From Flavobacteriaceae bacterium (GTDB lineage: Bacteria; Bacteroidota; Bacteroidia; Flavobacteriales; Flavobacteriaceae): a stretch of DNA of 64,000 nucleotides. This document shows positions 1-7,923 of the stretch, one piece after another (the stretch's first letter is position 1; each line of letters begins with the position of its first letter). The stretch lies in assembly GCA_028284005.1 (NCBI GenBank), contig JANQSO010000006.1:124001-188000 (forward strand), given 5' to 3'. The notes below the pieces were generated by a model, which saw nothing but the letters and a program-made list of their open reading frames with translations, had not been told where the DNA came from and did no database searches. A program made the position numbers and the translations under genes.

Positions 1-702
1 ACCATTGTGGAATATTTTTAAAGATTGCTTTAAACCATTAAATGTAGTGACCAGGTGTACCCCAATTTCATGGTTAGCCAATACTTTTAGCTGATTGGCA
101 CTATACCGGTGATTCTTCTTTAGAATAAGCCGTTGTGTATTGTTTTGCACCATGGCAGCTGCCGTGATCTTCGTGGAGAGCTTTATATTGAGGTCGAAAT
201 CATATTTTTTGGTAAACTCCATGAAGTAATCCGATGCTTCTTCTGCACTAAATACCGGAAACATTTCCTGGTCATATTCCTCATCCTTGAAATGAAGAAT
301 GAACTGTGCGTTTTCCACATCCTTTTGCCTGGGAGTTCCAAAAGACTTCAAGGCATTGTAATAAAACTTCTTTCCTTTGCCAATGGTTTCTATACATTGG
401 ATCAATCCCGAATAGTCATAAATAACATCCCGGTAAAAATTACGTGCTTCTTCATCTTTAATACTATCTATATCCTGCGAAAAGAGCTCCTGCTGCAGTT
501 TGTGTGCATCAAAATCAATTTTGCGGTACTTGAAATTTGGGATGGTATTGTATTTTGAAGCAAAGAAGTTACGTTTTTCCTGTTCAATATTAATAGGATT
601 GATATAATTGAGGAGTTCAATCTTTTGAACCAACTTATTTAAATTATAATCAATCTTATATAAGTTAGGGTGCGTTTCTGTGATCGTTTCCGGATAGGTC
701 AT
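1..702 (-). CDS. DUF1704 / MATCAP-like metallopeptidase, C-terminus outside window (partial)
   Basis: The minus strand is open from an ATG at 702 to the window edge, giving 234 residues. The translation matches the DUF1704 family (often named 'flavohemoglobin expression-modulating QEGLA motif protein'), related to eukaryotic MATCAP tyrosine carboxypeptidases. Near the truncated end (residues 211-216) it has HEIGVH, an HExxxH zinc-peptidase signature preceded by ANQ/LKVLAN-type sequence. Its start codon shares one base with the stop of the upstream hydrolase gene (TAATG), so it is the third gene of a coupled operon. The bacterial substrate is not known; a carboxypeptidase acting on a peptide or amide product of the upstream ligase is an inference. 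The C-terminal half lies outside the window. Confidence 0.85.
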   Translation of the reverse strand, partial: MTYPETITETHPNLYKIDYNLNKLVQKIELLNYINPINIEQEKRNFFASKYNTIPNFKYRKIDFDAHKLQQELFSQDIDSIKDEEARNFYRDVIYDYSGLIQCIETIGKGKKFYYNALKSFGTPRQKDVENAQFILHFKDEEYDQEMFPVFSAEEASDYFMEFTKKYDFDLNIKLSTKITAAAMVQNNTQRLILKKNHRYSANQLKVLANHEIGVHLVTTFNGLKQSLKIFHNG

Positions 703-1535
703 TATAATCGTTTATGTGCTTTATAAAAAGCGTCTGCATGTTCCTTTATCTTTTTCTGAAGTTGTTTTTCAATGGCCAAAACTACTTCAGGAAAAATAAT
801 TTGTTGTAGCTCATCGCAGTATATCTTTTTAAACTCAGTTGCCAAAACTAAGGTATTTTTAAAGTTTTGAGTAATGAATTTCAGAAAATATCCATTTCCA
901 AAGAAAGTATCATTGATCTTTGAAGTGGTTTCAATGCCATGTGGCAATTGTAATTCTGAAAGTGATTGCCTCCAGCTTTCCACATCGCCTCCAAAACGGT
1001 CATTGTCAATATTCGTTGTTCCAAGGTTGATCACCGGTACTTCCCTATCCCATCTACGCCAGTTATAGGAATGCATATCGTATACAACTATAGCTCCGAA
1101 CATATCCTCAAGTTTTTTTATCAACGCATTTACAACACTATAGAATGCAAAGTGTTTTTCTAAACTTTTTCTATGTTGAGCCTCATCCAGAGGAGTTTTC
1201 CATAGTTCTTTTCCCCATGCGGTTTCAAAAACGGCATTGTCGGGGTCCCGATTCAGGTCATATTCAAAACGGCTGTCACAACCCGCGATAAGAATAGGGA
1301 GTGTTCGTACAAAATCTTTTGTACAGGGGTCTTCTTCAAACCAACGGTCATATTCGGTATGCAGGCAATTGTCCCAAAGTTCCTTTCTGAACTGATGCCC
1401 GTCATGGATCGCTCCACAGGCGTAGGGAACGTAGTCATCAATTTTTATAGTGAAGGAATAATCTTCGGCAATAGCCTCAAAAATTGCTTCGGCTTCAATT
1501 TTTTGTATGATCTCTGAAACTGATAGTCTTTCCAT
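702..1535 (-). CDS. N-formylglutamate amidohydrolase-like hydrolase
   Basis: This 277-aa protein belongs to the N-formylglutamate amidohydrolase (FGase) superfamily of zinc-dependent amidohydrolases. The fold signature is visible as PYACGAIHDGHQ near residue 37, EEDPCTKDF near residue 67 and YDMHSYN (the DxHS segment) near residue 152. Classical HutG enzymes finish histidine degradation, but no hutU or hutI is adjacent. The gene is instead tied by TAATG overlaps on both sides to a GshB-like ligase and a DUF1704 peptidase. That context suggests hydrolysis of an amide made by the ligase rather than histidine catabolism. Family assignment is firm; substrate is unknown. Confidence 0.85.
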   Translation of the reverse strand: MERLSVSEIIQKIEAEAIFEAIAEDYSFTIKIDDYVPYACGAIHDGHQFRKELWDNCLHTEYDRWFEEDPCTKDFVRTLPILIAGCDSRFEYDLNRDPDNAVFETAWGKELWKTPLDEAQHRKSLEKHFAFYSVVNALIKKLEDMFGAIVVYDMHSYNWRRWDREVPVINLGTTNIDNDRFGGDVESWRQSLSELQLPHGIETTSKINDTFFGNGYFLKFITQNFKNTLVLATEFKKIYCDELQQIIFPEVVLAIEKQLQKKIKEHADAFYKAHKRL

Positions 1536-2563
1536 TAGGCTTCATCCACATGTTTTCTAAGCTTTTGCCTTCTCTCAAAGGCTGCAACACGTTCCACTAC
1601 TTTGTCTTCAATAAAATCAATTATTTTTTCCTGTACACGGGTCTTGTATACGCGGTTCATATAAGTGATCCCTCCAGGAGACATTACATTTACTTCTACC
1701 AGCATTCCGTTAATTACATCAATACCAACAAAATAGAGGCCATCCTTTACCAGCTTCGGACCAATACGGCGGCACAGTTCCTTCTCTTGTTTTGACAGCG
1801 AATGTTTTTTAACAGTACCTCCGGCGCTAACATTTGAGCGGTGGTCCTCATCTCCGGGTACACGCCGCATAGCTCCTATTGGTTTCCCGTTCAGCATTAA
1901 AATGCGGACATCTCCCTGGTCGGCTCCTTCAATATAATCCTGTAGGATGACATAATTTGAAGTTCCATCCTTGTTATCAATATAAAAATCCAGCAGCGAG
2001 TTAATACTTACCATAGCTCGCTTTTCTATTAAGATCACTCCTGAACCACCATAACCGTTCAATGGCTTCAGGATCATTTTATCCGGCCCTTCCTTGATCG
2101 TTTTCTTTAGGTAATCCTTGTTTTTGGTAACATGTGTACGAGGGATTATCTCATTCTTGTCATCTTCAAAAACCGCTGTATACAATTTGTTATTGGCCCG
2201 CCGTATCCCATCCAGGTCATTCATTATAAAAACATCATCCTTTACGGAGTCCAGGAAATTCAGCATGATCATATCCAATGGCGGATTACTCCTAAGGATA
2301 ATAACATCAAAGCCGGCCAACGGAAGCATTTCGTCATAAAACTCAGCGTTCTTATGAAAAGACTTCAGGCTTGAAGAGATCTTATCCTTTCGTTTGATAC
2401 ATTTTGAAAAAGCAAACGCAACACTATCCCGTATCGTTAAATTTGAAGGTGTTGTAATTGCTAATCCATGTCCCCGCCTAACAAATTCGTGGATCATGGC
2501 TAAAGTTGAATCGTCCTCGGGCTTAATTTCTTCCCAAGGATACATAATGAAACAAACGTTCAT
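1535..2563 (-). CDS. GshB-like ATP-grasp amide ligase
   Basis: ATP-grasp ligase closely resembling prokaryotic glutathione synthase. Seen are NDLDGIRRANNKL (GshB 'NPrglRdcNEKL' region), ILKPLNGYGGSGV (ATP-binding loop), DGLYFVGIDVI and EVNVMSPGG (metal-binding strand). The start is placed at the ATG at 2563, because the 15 upstream in-frame residues precede the conserved GshB N-terminus (MNVCFIMYPWEE); this gives 342 aa. It is the first gene of the three-gene cassette and overlaps the FGase-like gene by TAATG. No gamma-glutamylcysteine ligase is nearby and the window carries bshA, so the product is probably another amide than glutathione (inference). Confidence 0.85.
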   Translation of the reverse strand: MNVCFIMYPWEEIKPEDDSTLAMIHEFVRRGHGLAITTPSNLTIRDSVAFAFSKCIKRKDKISSSLKSFHKNAEFYDEMLPLAGFDVIILRSNPPLDMIMLNFLDSVKDDVFIMNDLDGIRRANNKLYTAVFEDDKNEIIPRTHVTKNKDYLKKTIKEGPDKMILKPLNGYGGSGVILIEKRAMVSINSLLDFYIDNKDGTSNYVILQDYIEGADQGDVRILMLNGKPIGAMRRVPGDEDHRSNVSAGGTVKKHSLSKQEKELCRRIGPKLVKDGLYFVGIDVINGMLVEVNVMSPGGITYMNRVYKTRVQEKIIDFIEDKVVERVAAFERRQKLRKHVDEA

Positions 2564-2715
2564 AGTGGCTGGTATTTTATGATAAAATAAAGATAGTAAT
2601 TCTGCCAATATATGAAACTATCTTCCAAATAAGTTAATATTCTTCCATACAAAGATATTTTACGTCTTTCTTAGAAAACCCAAAATGTGAAAGGAACAGA
2701 ACTAAATTGTTTTTT

Positions 2716-2723
2716 TAAATTTG
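2716..2723 (+). promoter_or_regulatory. Candidate -7 element (TAAATTTG) for mscS
   Basis: The sequence TAAATTTG matches the Bacteroidota primary sigma -7 consensus TAnnTTTG and lies 17 bp before the mscS ATG. I see no convincing -33 TTTG at the right distance. Confidence 0.35.
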
Positions 2724-2740
2724 AACGATAAAAATATACC

Positions 2741-3556
2741 ATGGAAAACGCATCAAAATACATTGACAAAATTAAAGACATTCTAATCGATTATGGCCCA
2801 AAGGTAATTGGAGCGATCTTATTGCTCATCATAGGGCTTTGGATCATAAAGCTGATCTTAAGAGCGACTAAAAAAGCCTTAAAAAAGCGTGGAATGGAAG
2901 AAACGCTTCAAAAATTCCTAACCAATCTAATAGGTTGGATCTTAAAGGTGATGCTGTTCATAGCAGTATTGGGTCAGATTGGAATAGAATCTACTTCTTT
3001 CATTGCTGTTCTGGGAGCAGCTGGGTTGGCTGTGGGGCTAGCCCTACAAGGATCCTTATCAAATTTTGCCGGAGGAGTATTGATCATGCTTTTTAAACCG
3101 TATAAAGTTGGAGATCTCATAGAAGCTCAGGGAGAACTGGGCAATGTAAAAGAAATTGAAATCTTTACAACAAAGATCCTGACACCTCAAAACAAACTGG
3201 TTATCATCCCAAACGGAGCATTATCTAACGGAAATATCACAAATTATACTAGCGAAGGTATTCTAAAGGTATTTCATGTAATTGGAGTTTCTTATGATGC
3301 AGATATCAAGGAAACCAAAAATGTTTTGATGAATGTATTGACCTCCCAGGAAAAAGTACTGAAAGAACCCGCTCCTATGGTAGAAGTGGCCGCGTTGGGA
3401 GAGAGTTCTGTCGATTTTGCCGTAAGGCCCTCTGTAAAGTCAGAAGACTACTGGGATGTTTATTTTGAAACATTGGAAAAAGCAAAAGAGGCACTCGATG
3501 CTGCAGGTATTGAAATTCCATACCCACATGCAGTTGAGATCCAAAAAGAAGGATAA
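2741..3556 (+). CDS. mscS: Small-conductance mechanosensitive channel (MscS family)
   Basis: 271-aa MscS-type channel that opens under membrane tension to release solutes during hypo-osmotic shock. The N-terminal half has about three hydrophobic segments (residues ~18-37, ~58-80, ~85-115). The last is the pore helix with the Gly/Ala pattern GAAGLAVGLALQGSLSNFA typical of MscS. The soluble beta domain follows, with MLFKPYKVGDLIE and VIIPNGALSNGNITNY, both standard for the family, and the protein ends with a short C-terminal domain. Length is close to E. coli MscS. It is a single-gene unit with its own -7 box and a shared downstream terminator. Confidence 0.95.
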   Translation: MENASKYIDKIKDILIDYGPKVIGAILLLIIGLWIIKLILRATKKALKKRGMEETLQKFLTNLIGWILKVMLFIAVLGQIGIESTSFIAVLGAAGLAVGLALQGSLSNFAGGVLIMLFKPYKVGDLIEAQGELGNVKEIEIFTTKILTPQNKLVIIPNGALSNGNITNYTSEGILKVFHVIGVSYDADIKETKNVLMNVLTSQEKVLKEPAPMVEVAALGESSVDFAVRPSVKSEDYWDVYFETLEKAKEALDAAGIEIPYPHAVEIQKEG

Positions 3557-3577
3557 AAAATATAAATTTAATTCCTA

Positions 3578-3607
3578 AAGGCTTTATCACTCGATAAGGC
3601 CTTTTTT
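3578..3607. terminator. Bidirectional rho-independent terminator between mscS and the 3606-4397 gene
   Basis: An 11-bp stem (AAGGCTTTATC / GATAAGGCCTT, one G-U pair) with a 4-nt loop is followed by a T run on the plus strand and an A run on the other side. The stop codon of the convergent gene at 3606-3608 falls in the T tract. Confidence 0.85.
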
Positions 3608-4397
3608 ATTCTCCATAAACCCTAAAGTTATCAAAGCCCGCATAATCGTTATCTCCGTTTTGCTGAATTGACAATGTCAACCTTACATTAGTAACCGAAC
3701 CCGGAATATGAAGTGTAATGGTTCCTTCTTCAGAAAAATTAGCGGTACCATTGATAAATGTCACCAGCCCCTGTCCAACGTCATCATAGAAAACCTCGTA
3801 GCTAACATCATCTCCATTATCAAATTCGTATACATCATAGTCAAAAGAGATTCTTGCATTGATTATAGATGAAATATCGACATTGGCAAAGACAATTTCA
3901 TGAGGCATGTTTCCTCCTCCATTAGAATTATTCAGGTCCCGGCACCCCAAAAAATTATTTGAAACATTATCTATTGCCTGGGTTCCGCTTCCTAAAGTTG
4001 TCACTGTGTTCCAGATGTCCGTTCCTATGGAATAAAAATATGGACTTACACTATAGCTCCATGTAAGATTTGAGTCAAAATCCTGAAACGCTAAAGTCTG
4101 TGCTTGTGTTGAAAGCGTGTAGATCGTTTCCCAAAAAATTCCGTTCCAAACCTCAAAAGTACCGGTTTCCAGTACAAAAATCAACAAGCCAAGGTCTATG
4201 GATGTAGCGCTAATGGCATTCCGTTCATTTTGCGATACAACACGTGGAGGCATTAGGCCACCATAAGATGTATTCCCTATTGCACTGCTTATATCCAAAA
4301 CGGATGCAGTAGATGGGTTTGTAGTACCAATACCTACCTGTGAAAAACTCAAAAAAGAAAAAAATAATGCAATTGTAAATAAATAAACTCCTTTCAT
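3606..4397 (-). CDS. Exported hypothetical protein with GIGTTNP motif
   Basis: 263-aa protein with a clear signal peptide (residues 1-19, cleavage after LSFS-Q). The mature N-terminus reads QVGIGTTNPSTASVLDI. This GIGTTNP..A.LDI motif occurs at the start of many flavobacterial exported proteins that look like phage tail-fibre or adhesin stalks. The C-terminal half (from ~residue 100) is beta-rich, with a possible jelly-roll or CUB-like pattern (ARISFDYDVYEFDNGDDVSYEVFYDD). No type IX sorting domain is visible. Function unknown; a surface or matrix role is inferred. Monocistronic, convergent with mscS and with its own candidate promoter. Confidence 0.75.
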   Translation of the reverse strand: MKGVYLFTIALFFSFLSFSQVGIGTTNPSTASVLDISSAIGNTSYGGLMPPRVVSQNERNAISATSIDLGLLIFVLETGTFEVWNGIFWETIYTLSTQAQTLAFQDFDSNLTWSYSVSPYFYSIGTDIWNTVTTLGSGTQAIDNVSNNFLGCRDLNNSNGGGNMPHEIVFANVDISSIINARISFDYDVYEFDNGDDVSYEVFYDDVGQGLVTFINGTANFSEEGTITLHIPGSVTNVRLTLSIQQNGDNDYAGFDNFRVYGE

Positions 4398-4483
4398 ACT
4401 ATGTTTTTTGGTTCATAGCCAAACAGGCTAGAACGTTAGTCTAACCTGAGGAGTTCATCTTTTAAATAAGTTGAGTAAAACTA

Positions 4484-4491
4484 CAAAATTA
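4484..4491 (-). promoter_or_regulatory. Candidate -7 element (TAATTTTG) for the 3606-4397 gene
   Basis: On the minus strand the sequence reads TAATTTTG, matching TAnnTTTG, about 87 bp upstream of the ATG at 4397. No clear -33 element is seen. Confidence 0.3.
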
Positions 4492-4515
4492 TCTTTATAT
4501 AGTCTTCAGTAGATG

Positions 4516-5841
4516 TTATTTTACTTCATCGTAGTGCTCATCCCAATCTTCAACACGAGGTTTCCCGAGTTTACCTACGGATTTTGCCACGATCATTGAA
4601 ACGGTTGCATCTCCTGTAACATTCACTACTGTTCTGCACATATCCAATGGCCTGTCCACAGCAAAGATCAATGCCAGTGCAATTGGAAACCTGTCTGCCG
4701 GAAATCCTATCGATTCCAGTACGATCACAAGCATAACCATTCCGGCACCGGGTACCGCTGCAGAACCAATAGACGCTAGTAAGGCGGTTAGCACTATGGT
4801 TAACTGATCTGCAAAGGTCAGGTCGAAAGCAAGAGCTTGTGATATAAAAACGGCTGCTACCGCCTGGTACAAACTGGTTCCATCCATATTAATAGTAGCT
4901 CCAACCGGTAATACAAAACTTGAAACCTCTTTATCTACTCCAATATGTTCTTCTACACGTTCCATAGTAACGGGAAGTGTGGCAGCACTCGAGCTTGTCG
5001 AAAAGGCCAGTAACTGGGCCGGACTTATTTCTTTTAAAAACCAAAAAGGGTTCTTTTTCGTATAACTACCCACAATAAGCAAATAGAAAACGATCATAAG
5101 CAATAGTCCTATAACAACGGTTCCTGTATATTTTAGCAGGGCGAGTAAAAGATCCGGGTCTCCGGAGCTGACCACAACATTTGCCAACAGTGCAAACACG
5201 GCAACCGGTGCTATAAGCATTATAAGGTCAACCATCTTTAAAACAACATCATTCAAAGAATCAAATAGGTTTTTAAGCGGTTTTGCCCTTTTCTCCCCAA
5301 TAAGCAACATCGAAATACCCAAAAAGATGGCAAAGAAGATCACTTGTAACATCAATGAATTATCTCCCATGGCATTGAAAGCATTATCGGGAACCATATC
5401 TTCAAGGAATTGCAGCGGGCCGCTTTCCTTTTGCTTTCCGGCTTCAACTATCTTGGACTGAACATCACTATCATCGGCATAGGTAGCAGTGATCTTTGCA
5501 ATAGTCTCTTCAGAAACACCATCTCCGGGCTGCATTACATTTACAAGTAAAAGACCAATAGTAATTGCCATAATTGTTGTTCCTACATAAATAACAATGG
5601 TTCTTAGTCCTATATTTCTAAATTTTGAAATATCCTTTAGATCAGAGATCCCCTTTATTAAAGAAGCCAGTATTAATGGAATTGCTATCAATTTGAGCAG
5701 CTTTATAAATATGGTACCAATTGGTTTTATCCAATCTGTTACAAAACCTACTCCCCAGGATATCTGAGTCATTAAAAACCCAAATATGAGCCCTAGGATC
5801 ATTCCCAGTAATATTTGCCAATGTAATGCCAGTTTTTTCAT
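4516..5841 (-). CDS. Dicarboxylate/amino acid:cation symporter (DAACS, GltP/DctA type)
   Basis: 441-aa inner-membrane symporter of the SLC1/DAACS family that takes up dicarboxylates or acidic amino acids with Na+ or H+. The family signatures are present: the serine-rich hairpin AFSTSSSAATLPVTMERVEE around residue 285 and GATINMDGTSLYQ (NMDGT motif) around residue 317, plus about eight membrane segments. A hydrophilic insert (~residues 110-150, rich in D/E/K) sits in an extracellular-loop position, common in flavobacterial members. It lies 16 bp downstream of aroC on the same strand, so the two are probably cotranscribed. Exact substrate cannot be read from the sequence. Confidence 0.92.
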   Translation of the reverse strand: MKKLALHWQILLGMILGLIFGFLMTQISWGVGFVTDWIKPIGTIFIKLLKLIAIPLILASLIKGISDLKDISKFRNIGLRTIVIYVGTTIMAITIGLLLVNVMQPGDGVSEETIAKITATYADDSDVQSKIVEAGKQKESGPLQFLEDMVPDNAFNAMGDNSLMLQVIFFAIFLGISMLLIGEKRAKPLKNLFDSLNDVVLKMVDLIMLIAPVAVFALLANVVVSSGDPDLLLALLKYTGTVVIGLLLMIVFYLLIVGSYTKKNPFWFLKEISPAQLLAFSTSSSAATLPVTMERVEEHIGVDKEVSSFVLPVGATINMDGTSLYQAVAAVFISQALAFDLTFADQLTIVLTALLASIGSAAVPGAGMVMLVIVLESIGFPADRFPIALALIFAVDRPLDMCRTVVNVTGDATVSMIVAKSVGKLGKPRVEDWDEHYDEVK

Positions 5842-5857
5842 ATGTTATTATTAGAGT

Positions 5858-6922
5858 TTACAATTTAGCGTTTTTATTGAGCAACCAAAAATCTGCCAGA
5901 ACTAATGCAGCCATTGCTTCTACTATTGGCACTGCACGTGGTACCACGCAAGGGTCGTGCCTTCCTTTTCCTTCCATTTCTACTTTTTCACCATCAGAAT
6001 TTATGGTTTCCTGTTTTTGCATTAGGGTTGCTACCGGTTTAAAGGCTACACTGAAGTAAATATCCGCACCATTGCTTATACCTCCCTGTATACCACCGCT
6101 ATGATTGGTCGTAGTACTTCCGTCTTCATTAAACAAATCGTTATGCTGGCTTCCTTTTAACTGTGTTCCCTTAAATCCGCTACCATATTCAAACCCTTTT
6201 ACAGCATTAATGGAAAGCATCGCTTTTCCCAATTCCGCGTGTAATTTGTCAAATACCGGTTCACCCAATCCAGCAGGGACATTCTGGATCACACAGGTCA
6301 CCATTCCTCCTACTGTATCGCCTTGCTTACGAATTTCTTTGATATATGTTTCCATTTGTACGGCCATAGCGGGGTCTGCACAACGTACCGGATTCTTTTC
6401 TATTTCTGAAAAGTCTAATTCTGAATAATCTTTCTTAAGTTTCAGCTCCCCAACTCCCGAAACATAGGCAGTTATTTTAATCTCTTTTAGTAATTGTTTA
6501 GCAATTGCCCCGGCAGCTACCCTACAGGCAGTTTCTCTTGCTGAAGACCTTCCACCTCCACGATGATCCCGTATCCCGTATTTTTTATCATAAGTATAAT
6601 CTGCATGCGAAGGGCGATAGGTATCTTTTATGTGAGAGTAGTCTTTGGATTTTTGATTGGCGTTTGCAATAATAAAACCAATAGGAGTTCCGGTAGTAAT
6701 TCCTTCAAAAATACCGGACAGAAATTGAACCGTGTCCGGCTCTTTCCGTTGGGTAACAATAGCAGACTGACCGGGTTTACGACGATTCATCTCGGCCTCA
6801 ATAGCATCGAAATCAAGTTTCAGTCCCGCAGGGCAGCCATCAATGACTCCACCTATGGCCTCACCATGTGATTCTCCAAAAGTGGTTAGTTTGAATATGC
6901 TTCCGAAGGAATTTCCTGCCAT
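5858..6922 (-). CDS. aroC: Chorismate synthase
   Basis: Catalyses the last step of the shikimate pathway: 5-enolpyruvylshikimate-3-phosphate to chorismate, using reduced FMN. The 354-aa length is standard. Family signatures are visible: [17 protein letters not shown] near residue 11, MNRRKPGQS near 46, [15 protein letters not shown] near 118, and the C-terminal [18 protein letters not shown]. The start ATG at 6922 gives the canonical MAGNSFG N-terminus. A candidate -7 element lies just upstream. Followed at 16 bp by the DAACS symporter. Confidence 0.97.
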   Translation of the reverse strand: MAGNSFGSIFKLTTFGESHGEAIGGVIDGCPAGLKLDFDAIEAEMNRRKPGQSAIVTQRKEPDTVQFLSGIFEGITTGTPIGFIIANANQKSKDYSHIKDTYRPSHADYTYDKKYGIRDHRGGGRSSARETACRVAAGAIAKQLLKEIKITAYVSGVGELKLKKDYSELDFSEIEKNPVRCADPAMAVQMETYIKEIRKQGDTVGGMVTCVIQNVPAGLGEPVFDKLHAELGKAMLSINAVKGFEYGSGFKGTQLKGSQHNDLFNEDGSTTTNHSGGIQGGISNGADIYFSVAFKPVATLMQKQETINSDGEKVEMEGKGRHDPCVVPRAVPIVEAMAALVLADFWLLNKNAKL

Positions 6923-6936
6923 AAGACGGTTTTCAA

Positions 6937-6944
6937 CAAATGTA
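6937..6944 (-). promoter_or_regulatory. Candidate -7 element (TACATTTG) for aroC
   Basis: Minus-strand TACATTTG matches TAnnTTTG and ends 14 bp upstream of the aroC ATG, the usual distance for a short leader. The -33 element is unclear. Confidence 0.35.
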
Positions 6945-7094
6945 AATTTTATAATTGAATCCTAAAAATAAACGGTGTAGTTAATGTTTTAGAAATAATT
7001 ACTCAAAAAGATAACGATTCGTATATCAAAACGTAACAATCACATAAACTTACTGTAGAGGCAATTCGAGTCCTTTGTATAAACAAATTTGCCC

Positions 7095-7919
7095 TTGAAA
7101 CGAAAAGTTGAAGTTGTTGTTCTTTCCGATATACATTTAGGCACTTACGGTTGCCATGCAAAAGAAGTACTTCATTACTTAAATTCCGTAAAACCTAAAA
7201 AACTGATCTTAAATGGTGACATTGTAGATATCTGGCAATTCAGAAAGCGATATTTCCCTAAAGCACATCTGTTAGTGATAAAAAAAATAATTGCACTGGC
7301 AGCAAAAGGTACCCAGGTATATTATCTAACCGGAAATCATGATGAAAAGATGCGCAAGTTTACAGGTACCAAAATGGGGAATATTCGTGTGCTTGATAAA
7401 TTGGTTCTCGATCTGGACGGAAAAAAAGCATGGTTCTTTCACGGAGATGTTTTTGATGTATCCATACAACATGCCAAGTGCATCGCTAAACTGGGAGGTT
7501 GGGGATATGACCTGCTAATACTTTTAAACCGCCTTATAAATACCTGCCTTGAAAAGCTGGGTAAGGAAAAGTATTCGCTTTCAAAAAAGATCAAAGAAAA
7601 TGTAAAAGGAGCTGTGAAGTTTATTTCTAATTTCGAAAAAACAGCGTCGGACCTTGCAATAGAGAACAAATTTGATTTTGTAGTGTGTGGCCATATTCAC
7701 CAACCTATAATCAAAAAAGTAACTACCGACCTTGGGTCCTGTATTTATTTAAACAGCGGTGATTGGGTGGAAAACCTGTCGGCACTGGAATATAATAATG
7801 AACGCTGGCACCTTTTTTTCTTCAATTCCAGAAAAAAAGTTACAAATCCCGATGAATGGCTGTATCCTGAAAAGAATTCGGATCTTACCGAGCTAATCTC
7901 GGCTTTTACAGCCCATTGA
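7095..7919 (+). CDS. LpxH-like metallophosphoesterase (UDP-2,3-diacylglucosamine pyrophosphatase family)
   Basis: Calcineurin-like phosphoesterase of the COG2908 group, related to LpxH, which removes UMP from UDP-2,3-diacylglucosamine in lipid A synthesis. The metal-binding motifs appear in order: SDIHLG (D-x-H), NGDIVD (GD), TGNHD (GNHD) and CGHIHQP (GHxH). The start is taken as the TTG at 7095, giving MKRKVEVVVLSDIHLG as in relatives; the TTG two codons earlier is possible and no ATG fits. Bacteroidota often carry this paralogue beside a true LpxH, so the substrate is uncertain. It ends 4 bp before the convergent 7924-10833 gene. Confidence 0.85.
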   Translation: MKRKVEVVVLSDIHLGTYGCHAKEVLHYLNSVKPKKLILNGDIVDIWQFRKRYFPKAHLLVIKKIIALAAKGTQVYYLTGNHDEKMRKFTGTKMGNIRVLDKLVLDLDGKKAWFFHGDVFDVSIQHAKCIAKLGGWGYDLLILLNRLINTCLEKLGKEKYSLSKKIKENVKGAVKFISNFEKTASDLAIENKFDFVVCGHIHQPIIKKVTTDLGSCIYLNSGDWVENLSALEYNNERWHLFFFNSRKKVTNPDEWLYPEKNSDLTELISAFTAH

Positions 7920-7923
7920 ACTT

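Noticed and set aside
133-558. A 141-codon plus-strand ORF
   Set aside because: It is antisense to the DUF1704 gene, which has strong protein similarity and a coupled start; the plus-strand translation is low in complexity and has no match I recognise.
702-1535. Calling this gene hutG (histidine degradation)
   Set aside because: Same superfamily, but it is coupled to a ligase and a peptidase and hutH is 50 kb away; the specific HutG function is not supported.
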